A DNA stretch of 64,000 nt, from positions 2,782,501-2,846,500 of the forward strand of contig JAYKKT010000047.1 in the NCBI GenBank assembly GCA_036023115.1. The letters are read 5' to 3'. The DNA is from Brasenia schreberi (Eukaryota; Streptophyta; Magnoliopsida; Nymphaeales; Cabombaceae). Position 1 is the stretch's first letter; every line of letters starts with the position of its first letter. The translations under genes and the position numbers were made by a program. Under the pieces are notes generated by a model that saw only the letters and a program-made list of their open reading frames with translations, ran no database searches and was not told the DNA's origin. Below are positions 54,481 through 64,000 of this stretch, in pieces.

Positions 54481-55560
54481 GATACACACCCTCGAAAGAC
54501 CCCATTCATCATCCTTAATTAGCAATTCAGACCTATCAAAAGGCATCGTCCCACATCATCCATCAAGGTGATCATATGGTTAGGATTCAAAAGTATATAC
54601 TTACGAAGGATCCTATCATTTTTTATTTTTTTAATATGAATATATATAACTGACTTAAATACCGGATTAATCTAAATCAGTTGAACGTGAATTTTTTCGA
54701 AACTGATCCAAGTCAAGATATCGGATCGGGTCCAAAACCGCCACCGATAAGGAAGGACGCTTGGATGATACGGTGGGGGCAATAATGAGTTGCGTCACGA
54801 TGGGTCAGATTCAGTACAGTCCAAGTAACTCTAGATGTACTTACTATTTTATTATTTTAATAAAGGTGGATTTTTCGTGATATTCGTGTGTTACGTCACA
54901 TCATTTCATTTTTTATGTTAGAAACAGATCAACTTAAACATGAACGGATTCATTTCCTTCTGAAAGGTGCTTATTTTTGTTTTTTCTCGAAATGGATGAA
55001 TGATATCATTTCTATATTTATACACGAAACACGCTTTAGGGTTTATATATCGTGTCAGGTTTTTGCGTGCGGTGTTATATTCTCAGCGGTTTCCTACTTC
55101 GAGTCATATATTTGTGTCGCATTTGTTTAGTGTTTGTGTTCAAATCAGGTCAATCCAATCGTTGGACTCCGGAGACTTGTTGGGATCATGGAAAAAAAGG
55201 TCTAACTAGTTTGCTACCGGTTGGCTAAAAACCTAGAATAGTAACCAAACCAGCCCAAGGCCAATTTCGGTTATAGGCCCAACAACACGTAACATGTTGG
55301 TTGATGTGGTACGGCTGTTGTTCATCGTTGTTGGTGAGTTATATTCATATCCAACTTGTGGGTGAGAGTGTGTGTTGGTGAGTCACATCCAACAAGTGTG
55401 TGTGTGAGCCTACTCAAAATGTATTCAACTACTTTCACGTGAAAGTGCCCAACTTCAAGAGTGTGTGCATATTGGGGCATCATTTGATGCTTTTCGCTTA
55501 ACCAGGATCTTCTCAACTCATGCTTCACATCATTTGGTGTTTTCATTGAGATTGAGAGGA
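54481..55560. other. No recognisable gene
   Basis: AT-rich intergenic sequence. The frames at 54888-55130 and 55322-55612 show no motif I recognise. Confidence 0.5.
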
Positions 55561-55567
55561 TGGCATG

Positions 55568-55930
55568 ACAAGATTTTGATTTTTCTCCAATACCATGAAG
55601 GATGGCTCTCAAGAAAGCTCAAATCATGGCATTGCAATGTGGACAGGAGGTACTCACAACCCAAATAGCACAACTAACCCAAAGGCTTGAGGAACTACTG
55701 CAACAATGAGCTCCTTTTTCTAACTACTTCAACACCAATCACCATAATGTGAGTTGGACAAGATTTTGATTCCCCCCCAATACCACAAGACATATCTCTC
55801 GCGCAAGCCTAGATCATAGCACTGCAAGGTGGACAGGAGGTACACGCAGCTCAAATGAAACACCCAAAGCCTTGATGAATTAATGCAACAATGAGTTCCT
55901 TCTCCTAATAAGTTCAACACCACTCTCCAT
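55568..55930. repeat. Two-copy tandem duplication, period about 190 bp
   Basis: The block beginning acaagattttgatt and including ggacaggaggta, gcaacaatgag and ttcaacacca occurs at 55568 and again at 55758. The copies are clearly diverged. The text gcactgcaaggtggacagg next to a Q-rich frame resembles the start of a gag gene, but this is tentative. Confidence 0.6.
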
Positions 55931-56085
55931 AATGTAGACCCAAACTCCCCTGAGTAGGCTCAACTATATGAATGCACCAGGAGGCGAGAACAGATCGAAG
56001 AGACGTAGAACACCAAGTTTGAAACAAAATTCTTTCTTATGCCGTATCAAACTCACTTGAAGAGGGTTTGCTATCATAAGGAATC

Positions 56086-57000
56086 TTGAACAATGAAGTT
56101 GCAATGACTGATCTTGAGTTGGATCATAATCCACCTATGGATTGGGATTTTGAACTCGTTGAGGATAAAAGACTAGCATTTGTATCAAGCCACCTTGAAG
56201 AAACTCAGAAGTCCATGTCATTCTTTCCTGTTGACAAGTCTATTAAACAAGACACTCAAGATTTAGACCCTCTTGACCTTGATCTGATTCAACTTCTTGT
56301 GGATCTACTTGGCTCCTTTTATGATCATTTCGTTAATTGGTGCCAACATAAAGTAGTGGCAAATTTTGTTATAGCAGGCCTACTAAGTCCAATCAAGCAT
56401 GAACTCGAATTGGTGTATATGAATATAGGAGAAGTTTCTCACTCTTATGTGGACATGGCATATTCAACTATTTTTCTTGAAGGCCTCATGAATTCATCTA
56501 AAATGAACACGTAGAAGTTTTATTATCGCAATGAAGATTGAAGCTTTAAGAGCAATCCCACCATTTTTTATCCATAGTATTTAGGGTAGAATATTTTTAC
56601 TTCTTGAGTCATAGTTTCATCCAATTTTACCATAGTAGGTATTTGCCTATATTGTTTCTTTTGGTAGTTAAGTGTATTAGGTCTTGAGTCATGTATCTTA
56701 ATAGGAAAACTTTCAACAAACAGTGGCGAAAACTCTTTACAAGCAGTTGATGGGAGATCACCTTGGCATGGAAACTGAAGATTACAAACTGTTGGATTTG
56801 AGGAAAGATCCTTACCAACTCCGAGAGTATGATAGGAATTCAAGAGCATGTAGAGACAAGTTGGACGAAGCCAATCAGGATGTGCAACGAATCTATAGGA
56901 TATGGGTTTATTGGGCACCAATTGATCCAACTCAGTACTTTGGATAGATTTGTTCAATACAACTCAAAACCAGCTCAAGCCGCCAAGAATAGGATTCCAA
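56086..57000 (+). other. Unassigned open frames, probably retroelement-derived
   Basis: An open frame of 142 codons (56086-56514) contains an acidic stretch (D-T-Q-D-L-D-P-L-D-L-D-L). A second of 74 codons (56723-56947) is rich in charged residues. Neither shows a domain I recognise. They lie between the duplicated block at 55568-55930 and a zinc-knuckle gag remnant, so an origin in the same decayed retroelement is my inference. Confidence 0.25.
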
Positions 57001-57479
57001 GAGATCTAAGCATAAGTTATTATTAGCCAACTTATTGAATTAAAAACATGAGTTAATTTCTCACCTTTTCAAGAATCATTAGATTTCATAGGAGTTAAAT
57101 GTTCTTTTCATTTTTCAAGTAGCCATTAAGTGCTTTAGGCACTCCTAAGCAGCAATAGTTAGTTAGCAATTTTAAATTAATTAGGATACAATTTTTAATG
57201 TTTTTAAAATTACAACATTTAAGTAGCTCGTGATGGTGCTAGATGTTAGTTTTTAAACTAGTTCAACCAACACCTAAATACTTTGCTTCAACCTCGAGGA
57301 TCTCATAGTTTCCCGTTGTTGCAGATTCCAAACAATTTCCAATAATTGTGATTGATAGTGAACTCAGTTGTGCTTGATGCAAGAAGACATGCTTCTTGAT
57401 CATCATTTTTTCATAGTAGAGAGAAGTTGTGTGATATCAAAGTGCTGACTTCATACAAATCTTTCTTCAAAACAAATGA

Positions 57480-58220
57480 TGACAGCAAGGATTACAGATT
57501 ATAAAAGAAATATTTTGCCTGCTTGGATTTCTTTGTCTTGAGATTGCTTTGTTGATCATCAACTTGATGTTCCTCGATTGTTTTCCAAAGAGATAAATGG
57601 ATAAGTGAAGGTTGTAAATGTTCTTTAGGTGTCCTTGTTACTATAGTAAGTTTGCTAAACCGAAGACCATCTATGGTGCAATTCTGGGTAGTTGAAATCA
57701 AGTTGGGTGTGGGAGTCCCCTTCTTTAGAAACATAATATGTTGTTTATATGGTCAACTTGATGTCCACCACAATAGAATATTTGGTAACGAGTTTGGTTA
57801 CCTAATTGACATCAGTCTCACCACTAAGTGTGTCTAGAACTTGTTCTGAGTTTGCATTAAGGTTTTCAACAAAGCTTGAAACCTTCTTAAATTCACAGTG
57901 TTTATAGGTATCCTTGAGCATGTTTAGAGGTTCTTTAGTACTTTTTTTATACACATATGGACAATCAATGAGTTAGTGTCTATATCTAAAACAAATATAA
58001 CATTTGGTGGATTGACTAAAGGTGTACATCTATATGGATTCTTCAAAATGCTTAATTTCGATGGGATGAATACTAATTGTTACATGATGCTTGCCTTGTT
58101 GTCTTCTAATGATCTTATAAAGAATTTGACATATCTCTCGTAATTGTTTATGCATATGTTCTTGTCATTGGTCAATTTTATTTCAAATGGTGTCTTTAAA
58201 ACAACCCTTCACCTTCCAAT
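57480..58220 (-). pseudogene. Retroelement gag remnant with a CCHC zinc knuckle
   Basis: On the - strand near 57948-57995 the frame reads C-Y-I-C then four residues, H, a stop, then L-I-D-C. This is the C-x2-C-x4-H-x4-C zinc knuckle of a gag protein, broken by a stop inside the last spacer. Flanking sequence is open in pieces only. Whether it was Gypsy- or Copia-type cannot be settled here, and no LTR pair was found. Confidence 0.5.
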
Positions 58221-59717
58221 GGATTAGAGGCAACAAGAAGTAGATGAAAACCCAATGCATTAGAGGTACACATACGTAGGACTAGGATTGGAATGGTACT
58301 ACAAGTTTAGGCTATGATGACGTGTAAGAATAGTAAGGCAAGAGATTTGAGTAGGGCGAAATGACAATAATGGATGGGGGAAGGGGTTGATGAAAGTAAT
58401 GGCATAGAACAATTTGATTGTTTGGGAAAGAAACTAGGTTTAAGGAGAGGATGGGAATAATATGACCGAATGAAAAGTATCGAACTGACCTTGTGAACAA
58501 ATCGCTTTTGCAATGCGAAGGGTCTCAATGAAAGCACCAAATAATGTAAAACAAATACTTGTTAGGAGTTCTGGTTGCAACGGTTTCTAGCCTTCGAGAA
58601 ATTCTCCGTCACATCCGGAACTGATAAGGAGAATGAACCTCATAAATTAGGGAAGAATGAAACAATAATAACAAGTGAAAGTAAAAGTGAACAACCAGCA
58701 ACCCTGCACTCCAATGCCACAACCTAATTGATGAATTGAGAGAATGAAACACACCGCAAGCCTTGTTGAAGTACTTGATAAGAAAATGAAAACTCGTATT
58801 TCACTTGATAGAGCAACAAAAGGTCCTTGCACATCTTGTGATGGTGATTTTATTATTGGAAACAAACCTCCTCAACCGACTAATGAAAGAGAAGGCAAGA
58901 GTTAATATTGTCTCTCAATCAACCGGTAAACAAAACATTGTATTAATTGACCAAACTAATAGTTAAGTTGCCTTCCAATTAATCAATAAACAAAAATTAG
59001 TTGTTAGGTAATTGTTAGAGTGAGACACCACTTGTCTAGGATTGTGCTAGGTGGTGTGAGTGATGGATGGGATGTGTGCTTCCTCTTGATGTCGAGCCCA
59101 ACAAGAAGTTACAGGACGAGGCATGACTAATGTTCATGACCGAAGTTAGACTTTGTATTCCGTTTCAAGTTGTTACCTTCTCAGTTCTCATTGATATCTA
59201 CATCATTTCGTCAAGGTGAAAGAAAAGATTTGTCCTCAAATTTAAGTCTCTTCAGTAGTTGCATACAAGGGTTGAAGTTTGAATAAAAAACCATTCAAAA
59301 CTAGTACTTTATTAAAAAAACATAAGAAAATTTAAAAAAATACCAAAACCAATGATTTGGATAACCAAATTGAATGGTTCCTGGCTCTAAACCCAGTCCC
59401 AATTCCAGTTTCACTGATTTCGAGTTCAACCAGTTCAATCTCAGTTGAAACATTCAAGCCAATTAAGAACTGGCCATATCTAGGTATAGCTACCATTGTA
59501 AAAAAACCCAACAGTTTTCATGATGAGTTATTTTCTAATGGCACTTTGTTTTAAAACATATAGCCCACGGTTCATTGGCCACTGAAAGCTGGCCTGATCT
59601 TTTATTGGGTCACTCTGGAACTAGCTGGACGAGATCCGAGGTACCTAACACCCGACCTGAACATGGCTTTTCCAGCTCGGTTTGTTGGGTTGAAATATGC
59701 CTAACACATGAAAACAA
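58221..59717. other. No recognisable gene; repeat-like sequence
   Basis: This interval holds further AT-rich repeat-like DNA. Segment 59345-59480 has GGTTC/GAACC-rich text like that at 25440-26105. Nothing else is assignable. Confidence 0.4.
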
Positions 59718-59785
59718 ATAGAACAGTTTTATGCTGACTATCGGAGGCCTAACGCAACTTCCCTCCTCTCGCATAGGCGGAGTTA
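59718..59785 (-). mobile_element. Short RTE LINE 5' leader fragment
   Basis: The + strand text agttttatgctgac, ggcctaacgcaac and ggcggagttag parallels the RTE leader at 13641-13736 in order, with a deletion between the last two blocks. Only this roughly 65-bp fragment remains. Confidence 0.5.
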
Positions 59786-62267
59786 GCTTGCAAAAGCAAA
59801 TGTGAGTCCAAAAAATGATAATAGTACACAACAGGGATACAGTATGCATCTCTCTCAACGGATAAACAGGACAACCGCGGAGCATCAAACAGATACAAGC
59901 TTAGCTGTTCAAAAGTTCAAATCCGAACCTGGTGCGGACTCTAAATCACCAAGGATTCAAGGCATTCCAGTTGGAAAGAATGAGATAATATAACCAAAAA
60001 ATAACCTCGTAATATTTTGTGCCAGGTACCTGCAAAATGGTAAAATGGCAAGTGAAAATAATCTTCAAGGCTTGAGAGCCAATGCAAGCCCAACTCTTGA
60101 AGCAGCACCAGTGGCTTTTTGGTTGATCTCCGCCGATAAAGTTATAAATGACTTAGGCCTCCATTCATGCCGGCAAAGCACAGCTACGCTTCCTTTGTCA
60201 CTAAATCGAGTCTTCAAAAGTGTTAGAGGATCAACTGCATATGAGCCTCCAATACTGAAACTGCTCTGTGCTCTGCTAAGTCTATGAGTAATTTCAGCAG
60301 CAACAGCAGCACTTCTTAAAGGATTGACCATGTGAATGTATGAAGCCTTCAGTGTCCCCCCCTTGTCAGCTCTATAAAGCAAAGGAAAGGAGGTGCTGAG
60401 AGGTCCATCCATCAAGCAAAGAATGGAGAACAATGAATCAAACTTGAACTGAAAATAGCCATCATGGAATTTCACTATTGTAGGTCGACTAAGCATGATA
60501 CAAACTTTTCCTTTTTCGGTCAGGGATGATGTGGGCAAGGGGTGTTATTGACATGGTATAGACAGGATAGTTCACTAAAATCTTGAGAATACTCAGTAAC
60601 GCAACTTTGAAATAGAATTGAAAAGCCTCTAAAGTTCTAAAGTTCAGGGAATATCTGGAATCCAAATATATATATATATATATTCGTAATTAAAATGAAA
60701 ATATTCAATCACTTACAACATGATACAGGCCGAGTAGTCTTGTTTGGTTAAGCTGATACCAGCGTTATACTTTGTAAATGAAGCTGAAGCCATGTTGAAT
60801 GCTACCTCCCCACCAAGGCTGAGCTCATCATTGCCAACTGCTGCTGACAATTGGAGCAGAGAATTAGGTGACAGACCTATGCTGGAACTAAGAGCAGCAT
60901 AATCATGAAGGTAGTGCAGCTCCAGCTGGTATATGAAAGCCAAACGAGAAAACTAAGATAAGATAATAAAAACGTTCTTGCCCAGATATATACAAATTTG
61001 TTTGCTTAAGAAAAAAAATACCAACCCTCCCTGATTTGTGATCAGGCACTTTAAAATTAAGTGTGGCCCTTCCATGAGGAAAAATATAATTAGCAGTGAT
61101 GGTTGTTGAGATCTGCAAATATGTGAATTTCAGAAGGCAAGCAATGGAGAAGAAGAGCTAGCAAGTAGGCTCCACAAACAAGTGAGGTCAAACCAAAAGT
61201 CACCAGTCACTCCGTAAACTCTCTAACCAAAGTTATTGAGTAGACAAACACCATGCCGACCAAAGGTCAAGTTTTAATAACGCCAAATAGTTCAAGAACC
61301 ATAATGAACACAAACGAGTAGCACCACGTCCATGACTTGCAGGTTACAGGTTTACAGCACATAAAAGTTCAGCTTTTGTAACTATGCTTTTGTACCTATC
61401 TGGCATCATAGTCTAATACTGAATCTTCAATAGGCATTACAACCCCATGTGTCCATAGGTTCAGGTGGGATGTCACAAAAACTGACATTAACCTGTTTAT
61501 TCTACCAGGGTATTTTCTGAGATGGGAAATAGAAATGTAAAATTCTATTATTACCCAGCAAGCAGAGATAAACCTGCTGCAGCATTTTACACTTCTGCAA
61601 GCATTTCATTGGTGAAACATTATGACAAATATGAGCCACTGGTCCTGAAATTGTTTGGACAAGAACAACTAATCTGCTAAAAAGTTGTATTGCAGATGGA
61701 AAGTCATGACACAAGGCAAGGAACCTTGACCTAACGGTTCCAGGGATTTGGCTAATGTAAAAATACAAATCACCAAGTTCCTACATAAGCCTCCCACAGT
61801 GACCTCACCAAAGCTTAATACCAACAACAATGGCAAATAGAATATAACATGAAACAAACAAGAAAAGGAAAATTGCATTGCGACAGCAGTATGACAGTTA
61901 TGTGACAAACCAATCATGTACCAAGCAGCAGATGGTCATACTCAGATGTAAAAGGTCAAGACTAGCATGAGCCAAGCACCACGTAAAAGGAGGGGAATCA
62001 ACTTCCACAGAAAGGAAAGTGTGCAAAGTTTTCACCCAGTTCTTACATTAGAATCTGTATCTACTTTGAGAACCACAGTGGAACTTCGATATTTGTATTT
62101 TGTACACTGTGCTGATGCCACCAATAAAGAGCTCGCCCTTCTTGATTCCAGTTGTTGAAATCACCTGCCAAATGATTTGTCTAATGTATTGGTGTTGTTT
62201 GAATGAAATATCATTATGAATATAACAAGCAATTAAAAGGCAATGAATAATAAAGGTTTCTGAAGGG

Positions 62268-62912
62268 CTATGTCACACGGGTGCGGGTGGAAGATACACA
62301 AATTTCAAAAATTTTGGGTGCGGCGACACGGCTAGGGTATATAATATTATATATTATATATAATATTCAAGCTATAACAAGTGAGACATCAATTAACATA
62401 AGTATATGACAATAGCAACTACACAACTTTATATTAAAGCAAAACACATAAACTGTAAACAACTACTAATTTCATGATAATACACAAATCAATCTTCACG
62501 GATCCGAACTCATTTATTCAAAAAGACCCGAACTTCAAAGCCGGTGCCAGATTTGAAAGCGTGAAATATCCATACAAAAAGAAGTGTAAAGATATTTTTT
62601 TCTGTTCATCGGTGGAGTTTCATGAGAGATGACAGAAGACAAGCTCAAGGAGCATTTTGAAAACTACGGTGAGGTAACTCAGGTGGTCATCATGGGAAAT
62701 AAGATCACAAGTCGACTAAGAGGCTTCGGTTTCATCGTTTTCGCGGATCCCTCCCTCCTCGATCGGGTTCTCCAGGATAAACACACCATAGACGGCAGAA
62801 CCGTGAGTTACCTTAAAAAAAATTACGTATCCATGCCGCACCGACACAGTGTCGGTGTTACACCCGTATCGGGGTCGACACTCCACCTCGTAGAGGTGTC
62901 CATGTGACTTAG
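62268..62912. mobile_element. Small hAT-like element carrying a host RRM fragment, in a VDAC intron
   Basis: The ends are CTATGTCAC (62268-62276) and, read inward from the right, CTAAGTCAC (62904-62912). Flanks ctgaaggg (62260-62267) and ctgcaggg (62913-62920) match at 7 of 8. Near each end is C/G-rich text of the type acacgggtgcggg and acacccgtatcgggg. The interior contains an RRM coding piece and no transposase. The short inverted repeats make the exact borders an inference. Confidence 0.6.
62602..62810 (+). pseudogene. Captured RRM (RNA-recognition motif) fragment, hnRNP A/B-like
   Basis: RRMs bind single-stranded RNA. The + strand frame reads RNP2 (L-F-I-G-G-V, 62602-62619), then a TGA where relatives have Trp, then T-E-D-K-L-K-E-H-F. 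RNP1 (R-G-F-G-F-I-V-F) is at 62719-62742, followed by L-D-R-V-L-Q-D-K-H-T-I-D-G-R-T. Similarity stops right after this, at accgtgagt, which looks like a 5' splice donor, so the donor exon was probably captured as genomic DNA. The frame continues open to 62907 without RRM-like content. Together with the in-frame stop this makes a non-functional fragment. Confidence 0.8.
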
Positions 62913-63441
62913 CTGCAGGGTCATTTCCATTGGCAGTGACAAATAACAGGTTCAAGTCATGAGAAGAGTCGCTAATTGCACAAAGGCAGAAACCTAAGAC
63001 GGTTATAGATTCAACTCCAACGAAGTTGCACTCTCACTGCTAGGTGCCTAACTGCAGCCTATTATAGTGGGGATGAATAGTCTTGATCCCACGTCTTCTA
63101 CGTTTTTGCCTTATCATGGAGTGCCTCTGTGCGCGTCCAGTTTCTTATTCCATGGGATCCTTTTCTCTCAAGGATGCTAGCTTGGGAAGCCACCAAGACA
63201 ATTAAAAGGGCCTTCACATGACTAGGGATTTTGTAGCAAACATTTTTGAAGCGTTTAGCTATGATATTCTGGGAAAATAACCAAGAGATACCGTCTAAAT
63301 CCACATGCAAAAGGCTAACCAATGGAACAACATTTTTTCATCAACTATGTAGAAAGAAAATATATCAGAATACCAGTCCTCCATCAGTCAACATAGTCAT
63401 GGTAAACTTTTGGTCATAGTTGTAGTCCTCATATAGAAGAC

Positions 63442-64000
63442 CTGCAGAGAGCACACACCATTCTTTTATCCAAAGGAAAATATTATCAAGAATAAAGAGC
63501 TTTAAGTAGTCAGAAAAGGTGAACCAATACATAGATATGAACGCACATGGTATTATTTAGCCAAGAGCAGAACAGGTATTCACGAAGCTACAGAAATTGT
63601 CTACAACACAAATGCTGAGACATCAGATTCTCTATATCCAAACAACTACTTGTAACATACAAGCAGAAAAGGTGCCACACATGCTGGTGAAACGAATACA
63701 ACAATGTTAAAAAGAAATTTGCAAATTCCTTGGCAGAAAGTTATTTGTCTTGAAAGTGACAGTACAACTTCACCATAAGGAAACATAAAGAGAGAGCAAA
63801 TGAGGCAGTATGACTCATTAGGCATGAAACAAAACTTGCATGTGTAACACAAAAAAAGATTATCTACTTCCTTTGACTATTGCCGTTCCCTCAACTGGTG
63901 ATTCTGTCACTGGGAGATACCTAAACTAATACCAAACTCATGAATATCACAAGAATGTTATGAAAGAAGTGAGCCCATATAACAACATTCATATATCATA
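63442..64000. other. Upstream intron or leader of the second VDAC copy
   Basis: No exon is recognisable. The N-terminal VDAC exon expected on the - strand was searched for and not seen, so it should lie beyond the window. Confidence 0.45.

Larger units (their letters stand above)
60065..63441 (-). pseudogene. Second VDAC/porin copy; first exon outside window; one exon carries a 7-bp insertion
   Basis: VDAC forms the outer mitochondrial membrane pore. Exons on the - strand: 63374-63441 (L-L-Y-E-D-Y-N-Y-D-Q-K-F), 62047-62164 (T-T-G-I-K-K-G-E-L-F ... V-D-T-D-S-N), 61026-61112, 60717-60925 and 60065-60371 (TGA 60065-60067; C-terminus L-A-L-A-L-K-P). Borders are GT-AG and the other phases agree. 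The start exon must lie beyond 64000. Exon 62047-62164 is 118 nt where 111 is expected. An extra 7 nt (repeat-like, acaaaatacaaat) shifts the frame and brings a TAA at the exon end. Unless this is an assembly error, the copy cannot make a full porin. It matches 17037-18107 exon for exon, so the two are paralogues in the same orientation 43 kb apart. Confidence 0.82.

Overview
This window is nuclear DNA from a flowering plant. The evidence is genes with canonical GT-AG introns and plant-specific families: CBP60, an APS kinase with a plant-type exon structure, a mitochondrial small heat-shock protein with a transit peptide, an F-box/kelch-like protein and plant-type VDAC porins. They sit in AT-rich DNA full of hAT, RTE-LINE, Copia and tRNA-derived SINE sequence. 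I cannot narrow the lineage further from the sequence alone. There is no prokaryotic, organellar, CRISPR or rRNA content.

Layout. 1-4204: two hAT-type transposons in inverted orientation (1-3022, cut by the window edge; 3338-4196, a deletion derivative with 8-bp target duplications). 4492-6912 (+): five exons of adenylyl-sulfate kinase; the first exon, with most of the P-loop, is not in the window. 9123-10151 (-): a single-exon F-box gene with two apparent frameshifts. 10459-13736 (-): a full-length RTE-type LINE with an uninterrupted 1043-codon ORF and a perfect 19-bp target-site duplication. 13891-15975 (-): an older decayed RTE copy. 17037-18107 (-): a VDAC pseudogene. 20592-23890 (-): a third hAT element, decayed, with both termini. 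24.4-31 kb: SINEs, satellite-like tandem repeats and an RTE fragment. 31990-44476 (+): an eight-exon CBP60 gene (652 aa as I splice it), whose introns hold an RTE copy and a nested pair of LTR elements; the outer LTR element carries a piece of an R2R3-MYB gene. 44.5-52 kb: gene-poor, with a pure (AT)n tract. 52325-53743 (-): mitochondrial small HSP with heat-shock elements and a TATA box. 53.8-59.8 kb: decayed repeats, including gag-like remnants. 60065 to the window end (-): a second VDAC copy, with a 7-bp insertion in one exon and a small hAT-like element carrying an RRM fragment in one intron.

The genes show no operon-like relationship. They are independent plant genes, several of them stress- or metabolism-related: sulfate assimilation, calmodulin-dependent regulation, mitochondrial proteostasis and mitochondrial outer-membrane transport. 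The window is dominated by mobile elements at different stages of decay. The most unusual content is host gene fragments held inside transposons (MYB in an LTR element, RRM in a hAT element), a potentially mobile intact RTE, and an inverted hAT pair that could form long hairpin RNA beside the APS kinase exons. I found no convincing wholly new biological system.
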